From Nautilus pompilius (lineage: Eukaryota > Mollusca > Cephalopoda > Nautilida > Nautilidae), in NCBI GenBank assembly GCA_018389105.1, contig JACATO010000591.1, forward strand, positions 1,102,501 through 1,166,500: a stretch of DNA of 64,000 nt. Reading direction: 5' to 3'. A program made the position numbers and the translations under genes. The notes beneath the pieces were generated by a model. It searched no databases. It was given only the letters and a program-made list of their open reading frames with translations, and was not told where the DNA came from. Numbering within the stretch: position 1 is the stretch's first letter; every line of letters begins with the position of its first letter. Shown here piece by piece: positions 34,501 to 41,320 of this stretch.

Positions 34501-36467
34501 GATCAAAAATTCGACAAAAGGTAAAAACTTGGCAAACAGTTTTTGTGAGGGGTGTGACTGGCTTCCATGTATTAAATAACTTTTGTCCACACTACTAAAA
34601 GATGGAGTACAGGGTTATTCAAAAAGAATGAACCGATTTCATGATGCATTACTTCAGTTCTCAAGCATCGTCATGGAATGAGTCAGTGACCATTTGAAAG
34701 AGGAGTTTTCTAAGTTTTGATTGGCTGCCACAGGGGGGTGCTGTAGTCGCGTCGTTCCTCCAGCAACGTTCAGTTGTTTGTTTACCCTCAGAATGGCGAG
34801 TCCTCAGCAAAAGGCGTTCTGCGTTCTCGAGTTTGCGAAAACAAAATCGGTTGTCACGGTGCAGCGTGATTTCTTCTTATGGGGATATGTAAAAGATCGC
34901 GTTTATGATCCACTGCTACCCACTAACCTCAATGACCTTAAACATCGAATAACAACAGCGATCAACTCAGTGGATCGTGATATGCTGACACGCGTCTGGG
35001 AGGAATTCTCTTATCGCATTGATGTTGCCCGTGCTGGTGGCCACATTGAACACTTGTAAGACAGGAAATAAAACTTGATTGTGAGTAGAATACTTGTGAC
35101 TTAGCTGGAGTTTTCTATTGCTTTTCCTTATTAAAATATTGCATAATGAAATTGGTTCATTATTTTTGAATAACCCTGTATATTCTGTAGTTTGACTTCT
35201 CTGTGTTTATTATCAGTTACCCTACAGAACTGTTCTGTTTGCTAAGCCAGTCACTCTTGTTTCTGCTTTGATTTTTTTTTTTTAAATGTAGAAAAACTAA
35301 CATGCAGTAATATAGAAGTTCAGATTCACAAACCTAATAAATTTTTACTGTATAACAATTAAATTTCTAAATAATACACACATACTAAAGAACTAATGTA
35401 GGCTCAAATTTCTAGTAAACTACTTGGATTTTTGTGAATCTTTCATTTTTAATGAAGAAGAGTTTTCACTTTGCCTTTGTTTTATTTTGTCTTTTTTTTG
35501 CATCATTTCTGATATCTGTAAAGTCAAATTAAGTAACTAAAAAAAACCAGAATAGTATATTTTCTCATGATTGTGAAGTTTAAAAAATTTGATAAATAAA
35601 CCTGAATACAAATTAAATCTTAGAAAATGCAGAAAACTCAATTCCAATGTGGTAATTAAACAAATCTAAATGATTTATTTATACAGATACCAGTGAAAAT
35701 AATCTGAGCATTACAATTTTAGATCTCTTACATGCACAATGAATTAGGCAAGTGGTTTATAGAAGACAATGCATGGAAACTGAGCTAATGTAGGCATGGA
35801 TTTGATGTGGTTTTATATCATTTACCTGGTCTAGATTTTGTCAAAGATGAATGACTGTAGCCAGTTTCTAATCATAGTTTCAAACAAATTCTTTTGGATT
35901 GGAGTCTGGGATATATGGACCTAAGAAAACTAAGATAGGAAGCTGCTTGAGAGAACATCAAGATTGCACTGTACATTGAGTCTGTTCTCTGCTGAATACC
36001 ACCAACTCTTTCACATGTACCAAAGCTCATACCATCAAATGACAGCCATCACAACTGTATAAAATGGTTAGGCTGACTAATATTATTTTTTGTATACTAG
36101 TAAAGTTACACTTTTGTGTTTTATGAAGTAGAGAGTAGAGAATAGTGACTGCTCATAGCCAGCACAAGGTAAAGTGACCATTATTAAAGGTAAAAAATGT
36201 ACTGGCAAAAAAAGTCATTACTAGGAAGAGACTATACCATCTAAGTGTTCTCTTGAAACCTGCTCAAGACACTTTTTTTAATAAAAAAAGAAAATCTGAT
36301 CAACCACTGAAGTTAAAAGTGTTGTGATTATTAATATTTTACCACGAATGCTTATTCAAAGAAATTTGTCTATGTTGTTTGAATAAATTAACAAACTATT
36401 TTCTTCTTTCCAGAATGACAACTCATTCCAGTCGATCAAGTTGTCAGAGAAGTGTCCATTGACATAA
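7411..36467 (+). CDS. ELAPOR2: ELAPOR1/2 (KIAA1324 / EIG121) family transmembrane protein, 3' 19 exons (5' end outside window)
   Basis: Type I membrane protein of endosomes and lysosomes; vertebrate members are linked to autophagy, apoptosis and growth-factor signalling. The exons are 7411-7558, 8606-8698, 9609-9720, 10879-11028, 13387-13475, 14543-14828, 20884-21101, 21239-21306, 22728-22925, 24049-24267, 27064-27202, 28182-28279, 29947-30026, 30902-30941, 31461-31703, 32066-32135, 33882-33964, 34346-34520 and 36414-36467. All junctions are GT...AG, phases agree throughout, and the join reads 853 codons to a TAA. The ectodomain has repeated CxxC Cys-rich modules (visible residues 118-197, 230-265, 445-515). 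The region after them corresponds to the MRH-like domain annotated in vertebrate homologues. One membrane span (about 753-773) and an 80-residue tail follow. Human homologues are just over 1000 residues, so about 170 N-terminal residues, including the signal peptide, are missing. Invertebrates normally have one gene co-orthologous to ELAPOR1 and ELAPOR2, so the symbol is approximate. Confidence 0.93.
7785..8114 (-). mobile_element. tRNA-derived SINE, copy A
   Basis: On the minus strand the tRNA-like head is at about 8051-8114, with a B-box-like GAGTTCAAATCC. The body holds the family's shared core, whose + strand form is AAACCCTACTAGAACTCTTC followed by a TTTTAGATGTtGGAGGAAA stretch (7919-7965). 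The same core recurs at 11551, 23345 (opposite strand), 48810 and 52005. It lies in the intron between the first two visible ELAPOR exons. Confidence 0.7.
8606..8698 (+). CDS. ELAPOR2: ELAPOR exon (visible residues 50-80)
   Basis: A phase 0-0 exon of 93 bp with acceptor tttacag and donor gtaagt. It begins MQNDQCQ, matching VQNDQCQ in vertebrate homologues, and ends in QWHEIN. Confidence 0.9.
9609..9720 (+). CDS. ELAPOR2: ELAPOR exon (visible residues 81-118)
   Basis: Acceptor ctatcag, donor gtgaga, ends in phase 1. It encodes TGLNVLFWKV...KIRKIEIRG, aligning with the 'GNNVLYWRT...VRNIAITG' strand-rich segment before the first Cys-rich module. The run of four Glu in its middle is a lineage-specific difference. 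Confidence 0.88.
10218..10396. repeat. fold-back (long inverted repeat) in ELAPOR intron 3
   Basis: Arms 10218-10264 and 10350-10396 are inverted copies of each other, 41 of 47 bases matching, around an 85-base centre. The outermost 16 bases (GTACAGGTGGCTGGCT) are perfect. It could be a small fold-back transposon or an inverted pair of a dispersed repeat. No coding or TSD evidence was found. Confidence 0.75.
10879..11028 (+). CDS. ELAPOR2: ELAPOR exon, first Cys-rich module (visible residues 118-168)
   Basis: It encodes GVAYTSECTKC followed by CxxCP spacing typical of TNFR / ephrin-receptor-like Cys repeats, with six Cys in 40 residues. GVAYTSEC is identical in human ELAPOR2. Acceptor tcttcag, donor gtattt, phase 1. 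Confidence 0.93.
11440..11755 (-). mobile_element. tRNA-derived SINE, copy B
   Basis: The best preserved head. On the minus strand it starts at 11755 with GGGCAGCTCAGTGGTC, which contains an A box (family form TAGCTCAGTGG). A B-box-like CCCAAGTTTAAATC follows about 40 bases on. The body has the GTGAGAAGGAACCATGTGAG-type stretch (+ strand) and the AAACCTTACTAGAACTTTTT core shared by the other copies. Confidence 0.75.
12545..12975. mobile_element. tRNA-derived SINE fragments, copy C (rearranged)
   Basis: A + strand copy begins at about 12545 (GAGCTGCAATGGTTGAAAGC, then GAGTTTAAATCCC as B box) and runs to about 12900. It includes the CATGGTTTTCTCTCACTCTT stretch shared with the copy at 23182. 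A short minus-strand piece of the same family (AAAGTATGCCAAACCGATCT, compare 30290-30315) abuts it at about 12900-12975, so two insertions are joined. Confidence 0.6.
13387..13475 (+). CDS. ELAPOR2: ELAPOR exon (visible residues 168-197)
   Basis: Acceptor tttatag, donor gttaat, ends in phase 0. It encodes CLKRHPCTEMDYYEYQTPCD, aligning with the 'CxxRPACTDKDYFYTHTACD' segment of vertebrate homologues. Confidence 0.9.
14543..14828 (+). CDS. ELAPOR2: ELAPOR exon, second Cys-rich module (visible residues 198-293)
   Basis: The longest exon. It encodes TKYKWMEPQIC, then CPLCNPGMQY with CPxNHYSDGSSPC spacing, then HQYKWWYSMP. These match MYKWAKPKIC, CPPCNPGF and FEYKWWNTLP of human ELAPOR2. Donor gtgagt, phase 1. 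The following 6-kb intron holds a LINE relic and the TTA-flanked transposon. Confidence 0.93.
15300..18110 (-). mobile_element. decayed non-LTR retrotransposon with reverse-transcriptase core
   Basis: Minus-strand translation near 16960-17150 gives DVDAAYNHVDIGILATKLI, then KVSSGLHLP. This matches the LINE reverse-transcriptase pattern 'xDxxxAYDNVDIxILxxKL...SSGLPQGSPLSP' with the PQGS box decayed. Downstream, the ORF at 16393-16599 reads ISALDELQTVQNKA, matching the post-RT 'LxxLDxVQNxALR' motif. Regions before (17200-18100) and after (15300-16390) are stop-interrupted but look formerly coding on the same strand; their outer limits are estimates. It lies antisense in ELAPOR intron 6. Confidence 0.7.
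15983..16154. repeat. 86-bp tandem duplication inside the LINE relic
   Basis: Two direct copies with a period of 86 bp (15983-16068 and 16069-16154) starting GATCAGTCCTG and ending near CTCAGAGACCAATTT. They differ at about ten positions, so the duplication is old. It occurred in the dead LINE. Confidence 0.85.
18466..18615. repeat. left terminal inverted repeat of the TTA-flanked transposon
   Basis: It starts CACTGGGGAACA and shares, in inverted order, several blocks with the right end: GTTGCAT (18489), TCTGCAAGCT (18559) and CATGCAATTTGA (about 18577-18588). Confidence 0.75.
18788..20512 (-). pseudogene. putative DDE-type transposase, widespread uncharacterized family, N-terminus broken
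   Basis: I recognise this as a multi-copy family of uncharacterized proteins in arthropods, cnidarians and other invertebrates; no function is established to my knowledge. The core (20194-18788) is open for 468 codons but has no ATG at its head. Visible landmarks, numbered from 20194, are LFLDSSKRSLK (D166), ICVDLK (D220), KFPCFLCMWDSR with a CxxC pair (C239, C242), and VSDEQGERFHQD (E415, E418), ending YKRKSYKRKF. I infer a D-D-E catalytic triad with a zinc-knuckle insert. The N-terminal 110 codons start at ATG 20512 and carry Cys pairs (FCYICG, CHNC, CYFC). They are broken three times: a frameshift near 20415-20440, a stop at 20352-20354, and one extra base in a run of ten A (20181-20190). 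This copy cannot make a full protein. Confidence 0.8.
20620..20769. repeat. right terminal inverted repeat of the TTA-flanked transposon
   Basis: Read on the minus strand it starts CACAGGGGAACA, then GTTGCATGG (about 20730), TCTACAAGCT (about 20665) and CATGCAATTTGA (about 20640-20651), matching the blocks of the left end. The inner edge is uncertain. Confidence 0.75.
20884..21101 (+). CDS. ELAPOR2: ELAPOR exon (visible residues 293-365)
   Basis: It encodes SGWIPSGDYIETKYG, then a hydrophobic beta-rich stretch ending FVFETNCTGECRLFFMV (human FVFETLCSVNCELYFMV). Acceptor attgtag, donor gtaagt. It lies only 114 bp beyond the end of the transposon at 18466-20769, which did not damage the acceptor. 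Confidence 0.93.
21239..21306 (+). CDS. ELAPOR2: ELAPOR exon (visible residues 366-388)
   Basis: A short 68-bp exon with a strong pyrimidine tract before its AG and donor gtaagc. It encodes KKWFGSQQKQSF, matching ETWKGSKGKQSY of vertebrate homologues. Confidence 0.9.
21464..21480. repeat. (TA)n microsatellite
   Basis: A short TA run in the intron after the exon at 21239-21306. Confidence 0.85.
22728..22925 (+). CDS. ELAPOR2: ELAPOR exon (visible residues 388-454)
   Basis: It encodes IYTVKQNKSIKFSWIF, DYARIYSIEATN and the start of a third Cys-rich module (STCQKCPRGTQ). Human counterparts are YTYIIEENTTTSFTWAF and DVAKIYSINVTN. Acceptor atttcag, donor gtaagt, phase 2. Confidence 0.92.
23182..23520 (+). 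mobile_element. tRNA-derived SINE, copy D
   Basis: A + strand copy starting GGGCTGCTTGTCTGGTGTTA with the B-box-like GGAGTTTGAATCTC about 45 bases on. The body shares CATGGTTTCTTCTTACTCTT with copy C, then the core in direct orientation (CCCAAATCTAAAAATAAAG, then TTTTAGTAGGGTTTTTC). The tail to about 23520 resembles the tail of copy B only loosely. Confidence 0.7.
24049..24267 (+). CDS. ELAPOR2: ELAPOR exon, third Cys-rich module (visible residues 454-527)
   Basis: Rich in Cys: CIPCPNGHYID, CTPCPPGT, CKACGHG, CVSDCKF, then YNFNELSG. It closes the CxxC array and leads into the region corresponding to the MRH-like domain of vertebrate ELAPOR proteins. Acceptor gtttcag, donor gtaagt. Confidence 0.93.
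24268..25849. other. ELAPOR intron 10, left part
   Basis: AT-rich intronic sequence without recognisable genes or repeats before the MULE relic. Confidence 0.6.
25850..26840 (-). mobile_element. decayed MULE (Mutator-like) transposase
   Basis: Minus-strand frames carry the MULE transposase signature. FYALLPNKQRNTYERL (about 26395-26445; family form YALLPNKxxxTYxRxF) comes first. Then TLLAFVPIADLDEAIDRLTE (about 26135-26195), CPAIFPSEMWSLY (about 26000-26045) and DRTNNHTEIVHQRIQ (about 25945-25990; family form PRTNNxxEGWHRxF). Last is HPTIWEVIDSL (about 25890-25925). Stops and frameshifts separate the blocks, so it is dead. It lies antisense in the 2.8-kb ELAPOR intron 10. TIRs were not identified. 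The 60- and 61-codon ORFs at 26358-26540 and 26652-26837 are pieces of it. Confidence 0.82.
27064..27202 (+). CDS. ELAPOR2: ELAPOR exon (visible residues 527-573)
   Basis: It encodes FTSTGTQYYHGFNISLCG and SMCVNNVSTLP, matching FTSKGLKYFHHFTLSLCG and SVCTDNVTDL of human ELAPOR2. Acceptor ttttccag, donor gtgagc. The preceding 2.8-kb intron holds the MULE relic. Confidence 0.92.
27203..28181. other. ELAPOR intron 11
   Basis: No mobile element or RNA gene is recognised in this intron. An alternative in-frame acceptor exists at 28159-28160. Confidence 0.6.
28182..28279 (+). CDS. ELAPOR2: ELAPOR exon (visible residues 574-606)
   Basis: It encodes LTTTICRSTLIPS...IVSTQPV, aligning with AYVCQAVIIPP...VSSQPV. 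The acceptor at 28181 is chosen over one at 28160 because it preserves the homologous spacing. The donor is taken at 28280 (gtatgt) rather than 28275 so that V and the split Ser codon match SQPVSLA. Confidence 0.82.
28627..28646. repeat. (GT)n microsatellite
   Basis: About ten GT units in ELAPOR intron 12. Confidence 0.9.
29030..29530 (-). mobile_element. decayed non-LTR retrotransposon, 3' end
   Basis: Minus-strand translation gives LYKFLICPHFKYPGQVWNP (about 29440-29500; family form LYKSLVRPHLEYAVQVWSP), then RKDIDLLKRFKQRFT (about 29395-29440). NFSNGIVNVWNK and PVSVVNE (about 29090-29145; family form FSxRVVxxWNxLPxxVVxA) follow. It is a second copy of the family at 295-1120; the two share a long alignable stretch (for example GATTACTCCTGA-like blocks at 769 and 29523). 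Stops show it is dead. It lies antisense in ELAPOR intron 12. Confidence 0.8.
29917..29934. repeat. T18 tract before exon 29947
   Basis: An uninterrupted T run that serves as the polypyrimidine tract of the acceptor at 29946. On the minus strand it is an A tail, so it may come from a retro-insertion. Confidence 0.7.
29947..30026 (+). CDS. ELAPOR2: ELAPOR exon (visible residues 606-633)
   Basis: It encodes LGEHLLEITNSENMT...REAGFSDS, aligning with SLADRLIGVTTDMT...ESLGIPD. Its acceptor is preceded by an 18-T tract (29917-29934). Donor gtgagt, phase 1. Confidence 0.85.
30071..30384 (-). mobile_element. tRNA-derived SINE, copy E
   Basis: Near full length on the minus strand. The head begins GGGCAACATGATAAAG at 30384 and has the B-box-like CCCAGGTTCAAATC about 40 bases on. 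The body shares AAAGTATGCCAAACC (+ strand) with copy C. It lies in ELAPOR intron 13. Confidence 0.72.
30902..30941 (+). CDS. ELAPOR2: ELAPOR micro-exon (visible residues 633-646)
   Basis: Only 40 bp. It encodes DSNLDIHFHYKAE, aligning with DVIFFYRSND in the vertebrate proteins. Acceptor ttcaaag, donor gtaagt. Skipping it would break the reading frame. Confidence 0.82.
31461..31703 (+). CDS. ELAPOR2: ELAPOR exon (visible residues 646-727)
   Basis: It encodes CPHGRTTIITLRC, then CPDGTCDGCMFHFMW and CPVCKDKDY, nearly matching CSSGRSTTIRVRC, CSDGTCDGCNFHFLW and CPLCSVADY in human ELAPOR2. It is the best conserved part of the ectodomain. Acceptor ttttcag, donor gtaaga. Confidence 0.95.
32066..32135 (+). 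CDS. ELAPOR2: ELAPOR exon (visible residues 727-750)
   Basis: It encodes the juxtamembrane segment (HCMLLGGQKPMTKKQKCSMI) ending just before the membrane span. Acceptor tctgcag, donor gtaagt, phase 0. Confidence 0.9.
32136..33881. other. ELAPOR intron 16
   Basis: A 1.7-kb AT-rich intron with no recognisable element. A stretch near 32570-32770 is slightly GC-richer and could be an old SINE, but no family core is visible. Confidence 0.5.
33882..33964 (+). CDS. ELAPOR2: ELAPOR exon, transmembrane segment (visible residues 751-778)
   Basis: It encodes a hydrophobic helix rich in Leu, Ile and Val (visible residues 753-773) followed by WKKNRK, a positive stop-transfer cluster on the cytoplasmic side. 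Acceptor tttttcag, donor gtaagt. Confidence 0.93.
34346..34520 (+). CDS. ELAPOR2: ELAPOR exon, cytoplasmic tail (visible residues 778-836)
   Basis: It encodes KLEYKYMKLVE, then LPAAETCALDDGEEE. The tail holds overlapping YxxPhi signals (YKYM, YMKL); vertebrate homologues have YSKL at the same place. YxxPhi motifs recruit AP adaptor complexes, which fits endosome/lysosome trafficking. An acidic cluster and a basic patch (FLKRLRSKIRQK) follow. Acceptor tctttag, donor gtaaaa. Confidence 0.93.
34610..35178 (+). mobile_element. internally deleted mariner transposon with intact TIRs
   Basis: 569 bp flanked by TA (34608-34609 and 35179-35180). The TIRs are 33 bp (34610-34642 and 35146-35178), begin CAGGGTTATTCAAAAA on both sides, and match at 31 of 33 positions. 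The interior keeps the start and the end of a mariner transposase gene but lacks the catalytic core. It lies in sense in the last ELAPOR intron. The near-identical TIRs suggest a fairly young insertion. Confidence 0.95.
34793..35059 (+). pseudogene. mariner transposase remnant, N-terminal HTH fused to C-terminus
   Basis: An open 88-codon ORF starts at the mariner-type ATG (MASPQQKAFCVLEFAKTKSV, the first helix-turn-helix) and continues through VQRDF directly into FLWGYVKDRVY, the conserved block after the third catalytic Asp. It then runs to RVWEEFSYRIDVARAGGHIE and a TAA. The whole DD34D catalytic domain (roughly 200 residues) is missing, yet the frame stays open across the join. The join falls on a short sequence found at both places in related elements (the D-F codons), which suggests a microhomology deletion. 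It is not catalytically active. Confidence 0.9.
35181..36413. other. ELAPOR last intron, 3' part
   Basis: AT-rich. A minus-strand stretch near 35880-36090 faintly resembles a Tc1-type transposase (PDSNPKEF, compare the family PDxNPIEN) but is too decayed to call. Confidence 0.45.
36414..36467 (+). CDS. ELAPOR2: ELAPOR last coding exon (visible residues 837-853)
   Basis: It encodes the final 17 residues (NDNSFQSIKLSEKCPLT) and the TAA at 36465-36467. Vertebrate homologues end in a similar F-D/Q-S-V/I-x-L stretch. Acceptor tttccag. Confidence 0.85.
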   Translation, partial: NDNSFQSIKLSEKCPLT

Positions 36468-39400
36468 GAGCATTAACAAAACCAGGTCTGATCTGAAAGA
36501 ATTTCACAGATCATGACAGTAAGGTTATTGTAAAGAAACCTAATTTTCCAAGACTTGTAAATGAAAAATAATACATTTAGCTCAGTATTTTGATTTGTCT
36601 CAAGATACTATTCATGTATATGTTGGTGTTGGTTTAGTTATATTATTGTATTCATACCTTTTTGTTGTTCATTGTAGGTAAGATTTCTGTTGCTTGTGCT
36701 AATGATGTGGAAATTCTGCAATTTCACATTCACACCAGCATTTGTAAAATTAAATAGTATAGGTAAAATGAAACAAATTTCTCTCTGTATTGTATGCAGA
36801 AATAATCAAACTTTAGATATCCCTAACATTATTGCTATCAAATTTAATTTATAATCATGCTTCAGATTTAAGGGATTTAAAGTATCAAGTGTGGTTTTTT
36901 TGCGTGAAGATAGCTTGAGGTTTAAGAATTCAGACTGACTAACATTAATCATTGGCAAATTTAACTGACTCAACAACTCTAGCATTAATATACCATAATA
37001 AGTTTTTTTTTCTACAAGCTGTAGCATAGAGTTTCTCAACAACTGATTTTTGATCTTGGCTTTAAAGTATTTTGCATTTCAGACATTACCAGTAGGTGTT
37101 GATGAAGGCAATTAAATTCCCTTAGTTAGTGTAAACATATTTGAATGGTCTTAATGGAATATTTTAAATTATTGCTGGTTTAGAATTTGGATATAAATAT
37201 TTTTATTTATCAGTAAAAAAATAGAAATATTGTAATTTTCTGTCAGTCTAAGATACAATATCCACCTACTGTATAGAGGCAGACTTTAGTATCAGGAGGA
37301 TTGTTCATTAATGTTAGCCATGTACTGTTGATTTTTATTTTTGTTAATATAGAATCTAGTTGTTTTGTTTTAACTTTAATTCCATTGGTCTTTGGCTGTT
37401 TCACTAGCTTGGTATAACAGTATGTTGCCAGCACATTTCCAATCTCAAAAAAAAAAAACAAACAAAAACACAAGGTCTTGTTTTTAGTGATTTTGTTTTA
37501 GCTTAGATCTGTAGTCACGTAATACTGGTACAGGTGATCATTCTCAATACAGGTGAGACACTGCACAAAGCTGTTCTACAATAGAGATTTTCTGTTTTTC
37601 TGTGAATGAAAATGTTAGTGGTTACAGAGGTTGACTGCATATACAATACATAATATAAAGATTTTAGATGTTATAAATCATTGTTAGTATTTTATAAATG
37701 GCAACAGTTGACTTCAGAGTACATTTACTGGCTTGCTTTTTTTTCCATACATTAGTGGAGAAAAAATTTTCAATGGTTAGGTCATTTTGTTTTTCATTTT
37801 CATCTCACTACAGAATTCCAGTTAGGTATGTATTTTTGAACATATTTAGCACCCACTTTGCAAGACAGCTTGTTAAGTATAGTTCTGTTTTGTTGAGAAA
37901 AATTTTGAGTTGTGGCTCTGGATGTGCCATTTTTACTCTAAAATATCAAAAATCTATACTTTGAACAAAAGATCACAGACACTTTTACTTTTTTAATTTA
38001 AAATTTTTTAAAAGAAGTTATGATGCTTCAAATATTTGAATGTTGTAGTATTGATCTTGGTAGAAAAAACACTTTAATGAATTAAATCGTATGGACATCC
38101 TTAGTTTTTTTCATTTTGGTTTCCTTGGAGGATGTTCTGAATCTGATTTGGCTGTTCAAATGATATGGAGCATTATTTATAGTTTGGGATATATCATTTG
38201 GTTGAGGACCATTCTTTAAAGTTTCATAGAACATCTACTGGTGTAATTTTGTCATTGAACTAAAAAAAATGTCATTGAGATTTTGAAAATAAGGTGCTTG
38301 AATGCCTTTGGTAGACAGTGACAAACAATTTTTGCATAGTTTCTGTAGCAAAATAGATATAATTTGTCATATCTCATTTTAGGCCAGAATATCTACATGA
38401 TAGGGATGTTTATTGACTGAGTATTCCTGCATTCTACCTGGTCCAATTTGTTTTTTTTTTTTGCTTCATCTTAAGCACCATCTTGAAACAATTGAGCTAT
38501 TTCCTCTGAATAGAGCAATATACTGTGAACCATAGCAGAATCCATATGCTGGTTGAATGGCCCAAACTCCTCTGCAATACTGGTATTGGACATTGGGGTA
38601 CCTACTTGAATGAAATTATTCTTTCTCTTTTTAATAAGTTTTTTGCATGAACCAAAGCAGCTGATCTGCAACACCTTCGCAAACGAAAATGAAGAAATTA
38701 AAAAAATAGTAAGTTTTGGACTTTTCAGATGATAAGACAGTTGGAAAAGTTAGCTGAAACACTATTATAAAAAATCTAACAGAAACATATCAAGCTGTCT
38801 TGCAAACTGGATTTTAAAACTTAACACATTGCATTCTGATGCATCTGCAGCCAAATATCTTTTAGATTATTTTGTTATTACAATAGTAATTGGGTCAGCT
38901 TTTGGTTAACATGGAGACTAAACTTTTTCTTTACTCTTTACTTTCTAAAATATTCAGCAGTAAGAAGAAAGAACTGAGGATTTAAGGTGATAAAGTATTC
39001 CTCTAGAGAGTTAATCTGATAACATTTTTACTTATCAGTAATAGATTTCAGTTACTACTGTAAAAAAAAAATGGAGATTTTGAATAGTTTTTTTTTTAAA
39101 CAGCAGAGTGAGCCAACATTAGCAGACGTGGTCTGTGACAAATAAAATCTGCCTAAAACACATTCTACAAGTTCTGTTCTCTAATGGGCCCATCTGAAGT
39201 TTAATTTTCCTTTAAATGAACTCATTTAGTTTTTTTTTTATGTTAACTAGAATTTCCATAAAGTTATTTATGTAATGTAAGTTGTTGAAAAATATTTTTC
39301 ACAAAATTAGTTTGGGATGGTTGAGTGTGAAGAAAAAAGCATCTTACACATTTTAGTAACCTTGCCACTGCTAAATGGTGCTATTTTAATAGCTTTTACA

Positions 39401-39874
39401 TCTGTTACAGATATCTGGATCTATGTCAAACCTACTATCAAAAGTCCAGACTTGACTTAATTTGTGAGTACCATGAAATGCTTATCAGCAAAATGGCTAC
39501 TATAAGTTACAAGTTTTTGTATACTCAGTTTCATTGTAACATCATAATTTGGAAAACTAGTCAAATATGGTTAACACAAGCTTTGTACAGGCAAATTGCT
39601 GAATTTGTTTTTATTTAGAAGAATTTCATTTTGTCTAAATATTTTTAAGTGGAGTTATTTGTTGCTAACATCCTAATTATTCATTTACAATTTGTACTAC
39701 AGGTAATACAATGCTGCCTTATTAAATAAACCGTGGCAAATGTTTTACATTTTAATTCTGTTTTTTTGAGATAATGAATATGCATGCATAATAAGATCAT
39801 TGATACACTGCAGCAGTTCTTAATGTAATTACTGATGCACTGCAATGATTCTCAATGTAACATCTGTAAATAAA
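36468..39874 (+). other. ELAPOR 3' untranslated region and downstream sequence
   Basis: It follows the TAA with no coding signal. Candidate poly(A) signals AATAAA occur at 39141-39146, 39725-39730 and 39869-39874; which is used cannot be told. No GT...AG structure is evident, and no other gene fits before the EBP promoter. Confidence 0.4.
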
Positions 39875-40919
39875 ATTGATTTCCACATATTAATTTGTTT
39901 GTACAAGTATACTATTGAAATTTGATGTTTTAGTTTACTTGGAAGTAATAATAATAATAATTTTGATTGTAGGTCTTGCATAAGATGTGTTAAAACAAGT
40001 ATGTTGCATGCTTCAAGACAAAAAATGTCTGCCTTTTTATGGGCTGTATGACATGAGGAAGACTGGTTGTATCTTTCTTATTGAACAATAAGACTTGCAA
40101 TTTTAAAATTTTTTTTACTGTTTTCTTTTTTTTTGTTAAAAATTAAAATTAATAAAATTTTTAAATTAGTTCTAAAACAACTGTATTTAACATTGGCAGT
40201 TTTGGATGTCCACTATAGTGCAGCACCTGCCTGCTATTTTGAAAACTCTAAAAATGCATTTATCTATTTTCTCCCACTTATTCCTTATGGCAGTAGAAGG
40301 AAGCAGTTCAGCACATTATATGAAATTCACATATAATTATATCAAGTGATAGATAAGCTAGTCCCTTGATGGACAAAACCAATTTCTCAATCCCAAAATT
40401 CTGTAGTCAGTCTGATTTTTTTTTTAATCATTTGAAATTATATTTAATGTTATGAAAAAACAACAAATTCTTTTATCCTGTTTGCAATTATGCCCCTAAT
40501 ATTTCTGGCTAAAGTTTCAGCACATGCAAGGAGGCTGTACAACGGCTGGTTTAAATAAATCAGGGTGGAAAGATGTACTGCGGACAGAAGAAAATAAGTT
40601 TCAGCAAGGTAAAGCAGGTGAAAATAAAATAAACAAAAACTATGGGCAAGAGTAGGGCAGATTCTGTTTCTGAAGTAGTTCTCATATTGCCTGCTTGCCA
40701 CTTCCTTATATGTATTTGTAACTATTACTAATTTCATTCTTGTTGAAATGTTATATTTCGTTAAAAGCTCAGTTTCCATTCAACTGCAAAATCGATGTTT
40801 TAATTCCAATATTAATAGTGAAAGGTGCCTCTCCCAGCACCGCCAATAAGTGGGGCAATTAAATTCTTTAGCAGTTTTTGATATTTCTGTCTGTTTAAAG
40901 AGACTAATTAGAGGGCACA

Positions 40920-41019
40920 TGGACTGGCTGGCTGGCGATCTTAGCGCCCCCTACGTGGGCAGGCAGTCAACTCCAGTTATCTCGACCCCGACTCCTCCGA
41001 AGGCCTGGGTGCCGGAATC
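40920..41019 (+). promoter_or_regulatory. EBP promoter / 5' UTR, GC- and CpG-rich
   Basis: Base composition shifts abruptly from AT-rich to GC/CpG-rich at about 40920 and stays so through EBP exon 1 to about 41420. No TATA box is obvious. The ATG at 41020 sits in ATC-ATGG context, with G at +4. The composition is that of a CpG-island-like promoter. Confidence 0.55.
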
Positions 41020-41320
41020 ATGGAAAGCGAAGGACAACCGAAAGCTCACCCCTATTATCCCAGGACTCTTGTCTTGCGGAACTACCTACCCAACGACAGG
41101 AGCGCGACGGAGCTGATGGGGGGGTTTTTCGGGGTGGTGGCGATTCTGGTGGCTGCGCAGTACGCGTACGTGAGCGCGAGCCGGCCGCGGGTCTCCACCC
41201 GCCAGAAGCTCGTGCTCAGCTGGCTGCTGGCCTGCGGGGTCATACACTGCGTCCTGGAGGGGTACTTCGCTCTCTTCCACGCCTCGCTGGCCGGGGAAAA
41301 GGGTTTTCTGGCGCAGATAT
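41020..41320 (+). CDS. EBP: EBP exon 1 (residues 1-100)
   Basis: Start ATG at 41020; donor gtaagt at 41321 in phase 1, splitting the Trp codon of WKEY. GC-rich, unlike the rest of the window. It holds the first two membrane helices and the H76/E80 pair. Confidence 0.94.

Noticed and set aside
35880-36090. Possible minus-strand Tc1-like transposase in the last ELAPOR intron
   Set aside because: Only a PDSNPKEF-like string and weak surroundings; no TIRs and no catalytic block.
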